DNA of 39,500 bases, from positions 1 through 39,500 of the forward strand of contig JAFBAN010000231.1 in assembly GCA_019247775.1 (NCBI GenBank), read 5' to 3'. Of the stretch, positions 8,962 through 15,672 are shown piece by piece. The first letter of the stretch is position 1; every line of letters begins with the position of its first letter. The position numbers were made by a program, and so were the translations under genes. Origin of the DNA: Chitinophagaceae bacterium. Its GTDB lineage: Bacteria > Bacteroidota > Bacteroidia > Chitinophagales > Chitinophagaceae. Under the pieces are notes generated by a model. That model was not told the origin of the DNA. It ran no database searches and saw only the letters and a list, made by a program, of their open reading frames with translations.

Positions 8962-9711
8962 TTATCGTTTTTCGAACAGCCACCACAGTCTTTTACGCGG
9001 CTTTACGGTAAAGTTTTTGGAGATATAGGTCTCTATATGCTGCATGGCATCGTCTACGCTGTCTGTAAGCAACACCAGTTTTTTGTCTTCCGGCGATGCC
9101 GTTCCCTTTGCGATCATGCTGTCGATAAAATCGATCAGTGGCTGGTAGTATTCCTTTCCGAACAATACGATCGGGAAATCTGTGATCGATTTTGTCTGGA
9201 TCAGTGTAAGCGTCTCGAAAAACTCATCCATGGTGCCGAATCCCCCGGGCAGGATGATGAATGCGTAGGAATATTTTATCAGCAATACTTTCCTGATGAA
9301 GAAATAATCGAACGTGATCCATTTATGCATGTAGGGATTCGGGTATTGTTCCCTTGGCAGTTTTACATTGCATCCTACGGAAGCGCCCTCATTCTCGAAA
9401 GCCCCGCGGTTGGCGGCTTCCATTGTACCCGGACCACCGCCGGTCATGGTAGTGAAACCAAGCCCTGCAATGCGTTTGCCGATCTCCCGGGCCTGGGCAT
9501 AATAGGGATGATCTTCTTTGAACCGCGCAGAGCCGAACACGGTAATGCAGGGTCCCACAAAGTGCAGGGTTCTGAAGCCTTTGATGAACTGCATAAAAAT
9601 ATCCCGGGCAAAAGCGAACTCGTTCATGCGGGGCTTGGGTCCGTCGAGGTATACCGATTCTTTGGCCGGGATCAGTCTTTCTGTTTTTGCCATTACATTG
9701 CTTATTTTCAA
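8962..9711 (-). CDS. LOG-family (TIGR00730) nucleoside-monophosphate phosphoribohydrolase
   Basis: A 249-residue Rossmann-fold protein with both LOG signatures: GGGPGTMEAANRGA (about residues 91-104, the GGxPGxxE class motif with N101) and PGGFGTMDEFFE (155-166). Characterised relatives cleave nucleoside 5'-monophosphates or cytokinin riboside monophosphates to release the base; PpnN-type relatives are nucleotidases. The substrate here is not known. An alternative start is MAKTERL at 9693, six residues in. A TAATTTG near-match to the -7 element lies just upstream on this strand. The 54-nt gap to the divergent secreted-protein gene probably carries both promoters. Confidence 0.9.
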   Translation of the reverse strand: MKISNVMAKTERLIPAKESVYLDGPKPRMNEFAFARDIFMQFIKGFRTLHFVGPCITVFGSARFKEDHPYYAQAREIGKRIAGLGFTTMTGGGPGTMEAANRGAFENEGASVGCNVKLPREQYPNPYMHKWITFDYFFIRKVLLIKYSYAFIILPGGFGTMDEFFETLTLIQTKSITDFPIVLFGKEYYQPLIDFIDSMIAKGTASPEDKKLVLLTDSVDDAMQHIETYISKNFTVKPRKRLWWLFEKR

Positions 9712-9765
9712 TCGTTAGTCAAATTAGCATAAAATTTGCTGCACCAGGGCAACCAACAGCGCCGC

Positions 9766-11106
9766 ATGAGAAAACTGCTACTCTTATTCCTCTTTATTGC
9801 GAGTGCCCGCGACATGCAGGCACAACAAAAAATCGTATTTGAAGAATTACGCTATGCTTCTCCCATCAATTACCTGCATACCGATACTTTACGCCAACGG
9901 TTCCTTGGCAGGGTGAACAGCCTGCTATTGAAATACCGGAACCTGCCGCTTGCCGATACCACTCGGCTGCCGATGATAGACCTGAGTGCTGCTGCCGAAA
10001 CAAAGCCCTCGCCCAGGCCGGATCCGAGCGATACCTCATCGCTGCATCTTTACATGACCATCGGAGAGTTTTACCCGCGGAGTTTTTTTTCCGCAACCAA
10101 TGATCCTGCCGATTCGTTGCTCCGTAAAACTGCAAAGACCGTATTCCGTATCGTGGTGCGGCTGTTGAAATATGATAATACAGCGGTGCAGAACGATATC
10201 CTGGATGTGGTGGTCAGCCACACGAAAGGAGCAGGTATCGGAAATGAGTCGCCCGTGGTATTATTGATGCCGGGAACTTTTGTTGAATTGATGCGCGCAT
10301 CGCTTAATATCCTGCTTGATCCCTCTCATGACATTACACGAATAGGGATGCAGGTGCCCCCCGCATTCATGACAGACAATTATATTTCTCCGCTGGTAGA
10401 AGGTAAACCGCGTACGTTTACAGTGGCAACAGAGGAGTTCAGCCAGTACCTGTATGCCGGTGAAAAGCAGATGCTGCGCATGGGCAAACCGGTGTATGAA
10501 GAAATAATGCTCAGGGGTAAAAAAGCACAGCGATACAATGATACCCTGGTTACCGGCATCGTAAACAGTCCCAATTTCCGACACTCGGATTATGTTTTTC
10601 TGCGTCAGGATTGCCGTGACGTACTTCACGACAAAAATTACCTGGTAAAACTGGTAGTGCAGGTAGACCCGGCGAACCCCGATCATCTGGGCGAATACAT
10701 GTTCACGAATTTTTTGCCCGGCAGTTTTCACTTGCTGCTCAGTGACAGGGATACGCTGGCGACCTTTGCCATCCTGCGCAAAGTGGCCGGCAGGGAACAG
10801 AAGCAATACCCCGGCAGGATATACAATGGAATGGACAGCGCTTCCCTGGTAGAGATCGCAGCCCTGAAAACTGTTTGGGATGTTAACTATGATTACCTGG
10901 TGGATGGTGAGATCCTGGGTAAGAAGTTCAGGGTATTCTGTGGTGGCGCCGGCAACAGGCTGAAGCAGATCTATCTCAACGGAAAACTGGTCTGCATTGC
11001 CCAGGGAAAATTTACCCCCGAGGTTTTTGTGGTTTTTGATGCAACTTTGTCGCCGGTACTATTTAACCAGTTGCTCATTGTCGCGTTCAACCGGTTCCTC
11101 GAGTAA
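9766..11106 (+). CDS. Secreted protein of unknown function
   Basis: A 446-residue protein. An upstream TTG at 9736 keeps the frame open but lies inside a promoter-like TAAAATTTG. The ATG at 9766 directly starts a signal peptide (MRKLLLLFLFIASARDMQAQ) and is preferred. The mature part shows no motif I can assign. It is mixed alpha/beta with a segment of about 110 residues (ETKPSPRP to NESPVVLLMPG) that starts in a proline-rich linker, and its end returns to short beta strands (DGEILGKKFRVFCGG, LNGKLVCIAQ). It lies 10 nt before exonuclease III, so the two are probably co-transcribed, but a functional link is not evident. Confidence 0.65.
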   Translation: MRKLLLLFLFIASARDMQAQQKIVFEELRYASPINYLHTDTLRQRFLGRVNSLLLKYRNLPLADTTRLPMIDLSAAAETKPSPRPDPSDTSSLHLYMTIGEFYPRSFFSATNDPADSLLRKTAKTVFRIVVRLLKYDNTAVQNDILDVVVSHTKGAGIGNESPVVLLMPGTFVELMRASLNILLDPSHDITRIGMQVPPAFMTDNYISPLVEGKPRTFTVATEEFSQYLYAGEKQMLRMGKPVYEEIMLRGKKAQRYNDTLVTGIVNSPNFRHSDYVFLRQDCRDVLHDKNYLVKLVVQVDPANPDHLGEYMFTNFLPGSFHLLLSDRDTLATFAILRKVAGREQKQYPGRIYNGMDSASLVEIAALKTVWDVNYDYLVDGEILGKKFRVFCGGAGNRLKQIYLNGKLVCIAQGKFTPEVFVVFDATLSPVLFNQLLIVAFNRFLE

Positions 11107-11116
11107 AACCAAAGCT

Positions 11117-11884
11117 ATGCGTATCATCTCGTACAATGTGAACGGCATCCGTTCCGCTATCAACAAAGGATTTCTCGACTGGATGCAGACCCATCCCGCC
11201 GATATCATCTGCCTTCAGGAGACCAAAGCGGTAAAAGAAAACATCGAATACCAGAAGATAGAAGCGATGGGTTATGAGCACCATTGGTTCTCTGCTGAAA
11301 AAAAAGGTTATAGTGGCGTGGCAATATTCACCAAGATCAAACCCGACCAGGTATTATGCGGCAACCAGATCCCGCAAAGCGACCTGGAAGGCCGGGTGAT
11401 CCGCGCCGATTTTGGAGACACTACCCTGATCAACGCCTATTTTCCGTCGGGCACCAGCGGAGACGACAGGCAGACCTACAAATACCAGTGGCTGGATGAA
11501 TTCTTCGATTATGTGCAGGAACTGCGTAAGACAAGGCCGAAACTGATCGTTGTTGGCGACTACAATATTGCACACCGGGAAATAGATATCCATGATCCCA
11601 AGGGCAATAAAAAATCTTCCGGATTCCTTCCGGAAGAGAGGCAGTGGCTGGATAAATTCTTATCGAATGGCTGGGTTGATACTTTCCGCCATATGAACCC
11701 CGAAAAGACCGGCGCGTACTCATGGTGGAGCCAACGGTTCCCTACGGTGCGCGCGCAGAATAAAGGCTGGCGCATCGATTATATCTGTGTAACGGACCCG
11801 CTGAAACTACAGATCAAAGACGCTTGTATTTATCCCGACGTCAAACACAGCGACCACTGTCCTATTTATGCAGAGATAAAATAA
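11117..11884 (+). CDS. xth: Exodeoxyribonuclease III
   Basis: A 255-residue AP endonuclease / 3'-5' exonuclease of the ExoIII (EEP) superfamily. Catalytic motifs are SYNVNGIRS (5-13), LQETK with metal ligand Glu35, GDYNIAH (147-153, Asp148 and Asn150), RIDY with Asp221, and the terminal HSDHCPI (244-250, Asp246/His247). It acts in base-excision repair at abasic sites. The frame is open back to 10997 inside the upstream gene, but the ATG at 11117, 10 nt after that gene's stop, gives the conserved start MRIISYNVNG. Length and motifs are complete. Confidence 0.96.
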   Translation: MRIISYNVNGIRSAINKGFLDWMQTHPADIICLQETKAVKENIEYQKIEAMGYEHHWFSAEKKGYSGVAIFTKIKPDQVLCGNQIPQSDLEGRVIRADFGDTTLINAYFPSGTSGDDRQTYKYQWLDEFFDYVQELRKTRPKLIVVGDYNIAHREIDIHDPKGNKKSSGFLPEERQWLDKFLSNGWVDTFRHMNPEKTGAYSWWSQRFPTVRAQNKGWRIDYICVTDPLKLQIKDACIYPDVKHSDHCPIYAEIK

Positions 11885-11958
11885 TGGTAAGGCAGTCAGG
11901 CCGCGTTCGTGTGCTGTGAAGGATTACCTGTAAGCTTCGCGTTTTAGCGATCACAGGT

Positions 11959-12351
11959 TCATATCAATCGTTCCAGTTTGCCTTTTCGCTTTACAAGGTT
12001 TTTGTAGTCCCACTGAATTTTTTGCGCTTTGTCAAGCCAGCGTTCCAAGTCTGCTGTTTCGATCTGCGATGCGCTGTGGTAGAAAACAGAAGCATCCTTG
12101 AATTTTCCACCTGATACGTTAAGGTTTTCTTCGTCGAAATCAGCTCCGCTCCAGAACATCAGCCGGATTCCTTTGCTCTGTTTGCTGTAGCCAACAACGG
12201 GATTGCCGTCCAGAAACCAGACAGGATGAGCGTGCCAGATCTTGTTTTCTGCGTTGCGCAGGTTTTTGTCAATTGTCTTTGCAAGCAGATCGCAGACTTC
12301 TTTGTGTTCAGGAGTTTGTTTGCTGTTGTATGAAAGTATGTCTGGGTTCAT
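11959..12351 (-). CDS. DUF1801 family protein
   Basis: A 130-residue cytosolic protein with the DUF1801 (YdhG-like) pattern: an N-terminal helix around HKEVCDLLAKTI, then ENKIWHAHPVWFLDGNPVVGYSKQSKGIRLMFWSG spanning about residues 36-69, and a C-terminal helix DLERWLDKAQKIQWDYKNLVKRKG. The family is small and widespread, and its role is not established. It converges with xth over a 74-nt gap. Confidence 0.8.
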   Translation of the reverse strand: MNPDILSYNSKQTPEHKEVCDLLAKTIDKNLRNAENKIWHAHPVWFLDGNPVVGYSKQSKGIRLMFWSGADFDEENLNVSGGKFKDASVFYHSASQIETADLERWLDKAQKIQWDYKNLVKRKGKLERLI

Positions 12352-12462
12352 TTCAGATCGGTTCAGGCCAAATTACAAAGGCGGCGGAGAATTCCAAATG
12401 CTATGGGCCGGTTTTTTGTTGTCCACCAGATGGCATAAGCTCTTCAATTCACCCCGCCTGCC

Positions 12463-12470
12463 TACCTTTG
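12463..12470 (+). promoter_or_regulatory. -7 promoter element of the DUF4286 gene
   Basis: TACCTTTG matches TAnnTTTG exactly and ends 19 nt before the ATG at 12490. A start site near 12475 would give a leader of about 15 nt. Confidence 0.55.
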
Positions 12471-12489
12471 ACGTCCATACTCATTAACC

Positions 12490-12795
12490 ATGCTCATCTA
12501 CAATGTCACCATCAAAGTCTCCTGGTCCATTCATGATAACTGGCTGCTGTGGATGAAGGAACAACATATCCCCGATGTGATGGCAAGCGGCTGTTTCGAT
12601 GAAAGCCGGCTGGTACGCCTGCTGGAGATAGATGAAGAGGACGGTCCCACCTATGCAGCGCAGTATCATACGACCGATTATGACCGATACCAGCAATATA
12701 TTTCGGTATTCGCACCAGCAATGCGTAAGTCGGTAACCGATAACTGGGGCGATCAACTCGTACTGTTCCGTTCGCTGATGGAGGTTGTGAATTGA
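12490..12795 (+). CDS. DUF4286 family protein
   Basis: A 101-residue protein with the DUF4286 pattern: MLIYNVTIKVSWSIHDNWLLW, a short helix IPDVMASGCFDESRLVRLLE, then YAAQYHTTDYDRYQQYISVFAP and a C-terminal helix. It resembles a ferredoxin-like alpha/beta dimeric barrel. The family is nearly confined to Bacteroidota and is uncharacterised. The gene is monocistronic with its own promoter. Confidence 0.85.
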   Translation: MLIYNVTIKVSWSIHDNWLLWMKEQHIPDVMASGCFDESRLVRLLEIDEEDGPTYAAQYHTTDYDRYQQYISVFAPAMRKSVTDNWGDQLVLFRSLMEVVN

Positions 12796-13049
12796 GTGTG
12801 GAAACTTTAAGGTATCTGTTTTGACGCTATCAGATCTTCCTTATATTTCGCCGCAACAATCTCGTTGTTACAACATGCACCCGATACGCTGAAACCCTTA
12901 TCTGTGCTGGGTTTCACGGGATTAGAGCTGCTTCATTCCAATTTTAAGGAAATATCTAACAGGCTGAAATGCTTGCTGCGTCTGGGTTTGACTGAAACGA
13001 ACACTTGTTCAGGACCGATAAAAATATTTTGCTGCTTAGGAAAAGCGAA
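12796..13049. other. Intergenic region before hup, no gene supported
   Basis: An open frame of 67 codons at 12865-13068 runs through the hup promoter and has no recognisable protein features, so it is not called. Only a small palindrome, GTTGTTACAAC at about 12864, stands out. No RNA gene was recognised. Confidence 0.5.
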
Positions 13050-13057
13050 TAAATTTG
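13050..13057 (+). promoter_or_regulatory. -7 promoter element of hup
   Basis: TAAATTTG is an exact -7 match. A TTTTG (13027-13031) lies 18 nt upstream as a plausible -33 element. The expected leader is about 23 nt. Confidence 0.65.
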
Positions 13058-13085
13058 TCGCTCATTAAAAAAACAAACAAGTCTT

Positions 13086-13355
13086 ATGAACAAAGCTGAA
13101 TTGATTGCCCAGATTTCTGAGGAGGCCGGTGTAACCAAGACCCAGGCAAACGCTGCGCTGGATTCTTTTGTGGGTGCTGTTACCAAAACTTTGAAAAAAG
13201 GAGATAAAGTAACGCTGGTTGGCTTCGGTACTTTCTCCGTATCCAAGCGTGCCGCACGTACCGGTCGCAATCCGCAGACTGGTGCTGCTATCAAGATCAA
13301 AGCTAAAAAAGTGGCTAAATTCAAAGCCGGTAAAGAACTGAGCGCAAAAATCTGA
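13086..13355 (+). CDS. hup: HU family DNA-binding protein
   Basis: An 89-residue histone-like protein of canonical length. The dimerisation helices [20 protein letters not shown] and the beta-arm signature [21 protein letters not shown] with the intercalating proline (NPQTG) are intact, and the C-terminus is lysine-rich. It binds and bends DNA non-specifically in the nucleoid. It has its own consensus promoter and an intrinsic terminator, so it is transcribed alone, followed at once by the bTHX gene. Confidence 0.96.
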   Translation: MNKAELIAQISEEAGVTKTQANAALDSFVGAVTKTLKKGDKVTLVGFGTFSVSKRAARTGRNPQTGAAIKIKAKKVAKFKAGKELSAKI

Positions 13356-13375
13356 GTTTTCAGGTCAAACGAATT

Positions 13376-13402
13376 AAAACCCCGGCATTGCCGGGGTTTT
13401 TC
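13376..13402 (+). terminator. Intrinsic terminator of hup
   Basis: AAAACCCCGG (13376-13385) pairs with CCGGGGTTTT (13391-13400) around a 5-nt loop, followed by T-rich DNA. The T tract runs straight into the next promoter. Confidence 0.9.
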
Positions 13403-13410
13403 TATTTTTG
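13403..13410 (+). promoter_or_regulatory. -7 promoter element of the bTHX gene
   Basis: TATTTTTG is an exact consensus match built into the tail of the hup terminator, 21 nt before the bTHX ATG. Confidence 0.55.
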
Positions 13411-13431
13411 GCGTTCATAAAAAAAATTACC

Positions 13432-13548
13432 ATGGGAAGAGGTGACAAAAAAACCGCCAAAGGAAAAAGATTTCAGGGATCATTCGGCAAAACACGGCCG
13501 GCCAAAGGAACAAAATCGAAGAAGCATTCGGTGAAGCAGTCGAACTAG
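13432..13548 (+). CDS. 30S ribosomal protein bTHX
   Basis: A 38-codon gene. The product starts MGRGDKKTAKGKRFQGSFGK and continues with lysine, arginine and serine. The pattern MG(K/R)GDKKT(x)KGK(x)FxGS(F/Y)GK is the bTHX/Thx signature seen in Bacteroidota. The peptide binds in a cavity at the head of the 30S subunit in Thermus and is thought to stabilise 16S rRNA folding. It has its own -7 element and no visible partner in an operon. The C-terminal extension after residue 24 is longer than the shortest family members. Confidence 0.9.
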   Translation: MGRGDKKTAKGKRFQGSFGKTRPAKGTKSKKHSVKQSN

Positions 13549-13551
13549 GAA

Positions 13552-13574
13552 CGTGAGGCGTGAGTGCGGAGACG
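13552..13574. repeat. Short single-arm heptamer array (CGTGANN family)
   Basis: The units CGTGAGG, CGTGAGT and a degenerate GCGGAGA follow the bTHX stop by 3 nt. They belong to the same family as the 4223-4332 element but have no inverted partner nearby. Confidence 0.5.
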
Positions 13575-13600
13575 ACTTGCGTGCAACCTGCGAAGGTTTC

Positions 13601-13667
13601 AATAGAAGAAGAACGGAGTTTAAGAAGAAAAGAAGTCAGCCGCTTCTTTTCTTCTTAAACTCCGTTT
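13601..13667. repeat. Perfect 24-bp inverted repeat
   Basis: AACGGAGTTTAAGAAG plus eight more purine-rich bases (13612-13635) is perfectly complementary to 13643-13666, with a 7-nt loop. A diverged copy of 13601-13635 (30 of 35 identical) lies at 15613-15647 beside the meaB stop. A T-poor tail makes a simple intrinsic terminator unlikely, though bTHX transcription could end here. Confidence 0.85.
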
Positions 13668-13717
13668 ATCTTTTAGCGAACGCGCTCGAATAGGAGCATG
13701 TTTAAATTCTATAGTAG

Positions 13718-13803
13718 GTTTCGCCAGGAGTGGATAAGAGCAAAAGAGCTTTAGGGGGCTACTCTCCTGTTACCCTCTTTCTCTCCTTGGCTCTTAGTGA
13801 AAT
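13718..13803 (-). repeat. 86-bp dispersed repeat, copy 1 (reverse)
   Basis: The reverse complement starts TTTCACTAAGAGCCAAGGAG and is roughly 80-85 % identical to 15496-15580. The first 30 bases after position 1 are identical. The element's own ends, CACTAAGAG and CTCTTAGCG-like, are inverted, so each copy can fold on itself. Confidence 0.85.
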
Positions 13804-13863
13804 CATTCTGGAGCCGGCATTATTATTAAGACAGCAATAAGTACGGCGATCTCGCGCCGCCAA

Positions 13864-15201
13864 CTACTTTCCTTTTTTAGCTATTTCTTCAATAGCCATT
13901 ACCAGCTTATCCAGGTCCTGCAGCCTGGTGTACACATGCGGCGTTACCCGCACGCATGAGATATTTTCCCAGACAATACCCACCGTATGGATCTTATAGT
14001 TGTTGAACAGGGCGCCATCCAACTCCTGTGGGGTCATACCATCAACCGTAACGCCGCAGATGGCGCAGGAGTATTCGGGTTTGAATGAGGTATGGATCTT
14101 TACTTTCGGGATATCTTTCGCCCGCATTGCCCAGTAATTCTTCAGGTAGCGGATCCGTTCTTCTTTGCGTTTACTGCCGATCGCATTCTGGAAATTCACC
14201 GCCTCGCCAATGCCCTGTTCTATCGGGAAACTGCGCGTACCGAGGGTCTCGAACTTGCGAATATCCCCGCTGCGGGGTTTATCGTTGCAGACCAGCGGCC
14301 AGATCTTCTCGATCTTTTCTTTCCTTACATACAACATGCCGCTTCCGATAGGCGCGCTCAGGAATTTGTGCAGGCTGGTGCCGAAATAATCGCAATCGAG
14401 ATCGGGTATTTTAAAATCCAGCAGACCGAAAGAATGCGCTCCATCCACGATCACTTCCAGTCCATGCCGGTGCGCCATCTGGGCGATCTTTCTCACCGGC
14501 AATATCTGTCCGATCCAGTTAATGATATGGGTGATGTGCAGGATCTTCGTTTTGGGAGTGATCGCTTTTTCGAATGCGGAAACGATCTCTTCATCATTTT
14601 CTATCGGGAAATTGAAATTCAGCTGCGTGTATACGATGCCTTCGCGCAACGCCCGCTGGCGCCAGGCCTGGATCATGTTGGGATAATCCTGTTTGGTGCC
14701 GATCACCTCATCGCCTGCTTTCAGGTCGAGGCCGTAGATCACGGTATTCAGCGCTTCCGTAGCGTTGCGGTTGACGGCGATCTCCTCCGGCGAACAGCCT
14801 GCCAGCAAAGCCAGTTTCTGCCGCAAAGGCTCCCGCCCCTGGTCCAGGATGCGCCACATATAGTAGGAGGGGCCCTCATTCGACATGCGGTTATACCGCT
14901 CCACGGCCTCCTGCACGATCCTCGGCGAAGGGCTTACGCCGCCATTGTTGAGGATGATCAGGTTTGAATTGACCGTATAGGACTGTTGGATCACACTCCA
15001 GTAATCCTCGTCTGCCGCAACCGCTTCCGGCGAAAGGCTGCCGATCTTTTTCTCTGCCGCTTCCCAGGAAGCCGCATGCAACTGGTTGAACAGGCTGTTG
15101 GCCGAAAATGCGCCCGCCATCAGGCCTATTTGCTGGATGAATTTTCTGCGTGGTTCCAATGTTAATGATTGAGGCAGAAAGTTAACAATTCCCCCCTGCA
15201 T
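13864..15201 (-). CDS. Tat-exported class V aminotransferase-fold PLP enzyme
   Basis: A 445-residue protein. The N-terminus carries a twin-arginine-type signal (PRRKFIQQIGLMAGAFSA, about residues 17-34), suggesting periplasmic export of a folded enzyme. The catalytic domain is fold-type I, aminotransferase class V (isopenicillin-N-epimerase/NifS-like): NRNATEALN (144-152), VDGAHSFG (252-259, PLP-binding Asp253 and His256) and the Schiff-base lysine in SLHKFLSAPIGSG (Lys279). The substrate is not predictable; exported members of this group are often annotated as isopenicillin N epimerase-like. The start at 15201 is the only ATG before the Tat motif. The gene diverges from the small CxxC protein and is bracketed by inverted copies of an 86-bp repeat. 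Confidence 0.88.
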   Translation of the reverse strand: MQGGIVNFLPQSLTLEPRRKFIQQIGLMAGAFSANSLFNQLHAASWEAAEKKIGSLSPEAVAADEDYWSVIQQSYTVNSNLIILNNGGVSPSPRIVQEAVERYNRMSNEGPSYYMWRILDQGREPLRQKLALLAGCSPEEIAVNRNATEALNTVIYGLDLKAGDEVIGTKQDYPNMIQAWRQRALREGIVYTQLNFNFPIENDEEIVSAFEKAITPKTKILHITHIINWIGQILPVRKIAQMAHRHGLEVIVDGAHSFGLLDFKIPDLDCDYFGTSLHKFLSAPIGSGMLYVRKEKIEKIWPLVCNDKPRSGDIRKFETLGTRSFPIEQGIGEAVNFQNAIGSKRKEERIRYLKNYWAMRAKDIPKVKIHTSFKPEYSCAICGVTVDGMTPQELDGALFNNYKIHTVGIVWENISCVRVTPHVYTRLQDLDKLVMAIEEIAKKGK

Positions 15202-15210
15202 TTTAGCGCT

Positions 15211-15218
15211 TATCTTTG
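15211..15218 (+). promoter_or_regulatory. -7 promoter element of the small CxxC membrane protein gene
   Basis: TATCTTTG is an exact match and ends 11 nt before the ATG at 15230. It predicts a leader of only about 5 nt. The element sits just upstream of the divergent aminotransferase start. Confidence 0.55.
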
Positions 15219-15229
15219 CGGGAGAATAG

Positions 15230-15454
15230 ATGATGAAAAAGATAATTTACCTCTGTTGCGTACTGCTTTCGGCCTTCAGCGTTCAACTTGCCAACGCCCA
15301 GTGCTCGATCTGTACGAAGACCGCTTCCCAGCTGGGACAAGGCCCCGCCTCCGCCCTCAATTCTGCCATCATCTACCTCGCTGCCGCACCTTTCGCGGTG
15401 ATGGGCTATATCGGCTACAAATGGTGGAAGAACGAGAAAAACATAAATAAATAA
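15230..15454 (+). CDS. Small exported CxxC membrane protein, function unknown
   Basis: A 74-residue protein (or 73, since two ATGs are adjacent). A signal peptide MMKKIIYLCCVLLSAFSVQL with cleavage after NAQ is followed at once by CSIC, a short linker, then one TM helix (about residues 46-64, IIYLAAAPFAVMGYIGYKWW) and a lysine-rich tail. Small proteins of this layout are common in Bacteroidota but uncharacterised (recollection). The CxxC placed between signal peptide and TM suggests a metal or thiol role at the outer face of the inner membrane, which is inference. Confidence 0.7.
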   Translation: MMKKIIYLCCVLLSAFSVQLANAQCSICTKTASQLGQGPASALNSAIIYLAAAPFAVMGYIGYKWWKNEKNINK

Positions 15455-15495
15455 CTCCGCGTAAACTCTGTCCCTCCTGTTCTGCTGTGAAAAAC

Positions 15496-15580
15496 GTTTC
15501 ACTAAGAGCCAAGGAGAGAAAGAGGGAAGCAGGAGTAAACCCTCCTAAACTCCTTTGCTCTTATCCACTCTTAGCGAAAC
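15496..15580 (+). repeat. 85-bp dispersed repeat, copy 2 (forward)
   Basis: Partner of 13718-13803 in opposite orientation. The ends GTTTCACTAAGAG and CTCTTAGCGAAAC are inverted at 12 of 13 positions. The left half can be read as loose 7-nt units (AAGAGCC, AAGGAGA, GAAAGAG, GGAAGCA, GGAGTAA). An open frame at 15487-15708 crosses it but is not a credible gene. Confidence 0.85.
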
Positions 15581-15612
15581 AGACGCAGCGTTCTGGAAGA
15601 GCGGCCGGTTCC

Positions 15613-15672
15613 AATAAAAGAGGAACGAAGTTGAAGAAGGAAAGAAGGGACCCACTCTCTTGGTCTTCTATT
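15613..15672. repeat. Purine-rich repeat at the meaB 3' end
   Basis: 15613-15647 is a diverged copy of 13601-13635 (30 of 35). Its far end reads TCTTCTATT on the + strand, the inverse of AATAAAAGA with one mismatch. That end contains the meaB stop codon. Confidence 0.6.

Noticed and set aside
12865-13068. 67-codon open frame before hup
   Set aside because: Runs through the hup promoter, rare composition, no domain; treated as chance.
14092-14967. 291-codon open frame opposite the class V aminotransferase-fold gene
   Set aside because: The minus strand encodes a complete PLP enzyme with catalytic motifs here; the plus frame is a shadow.
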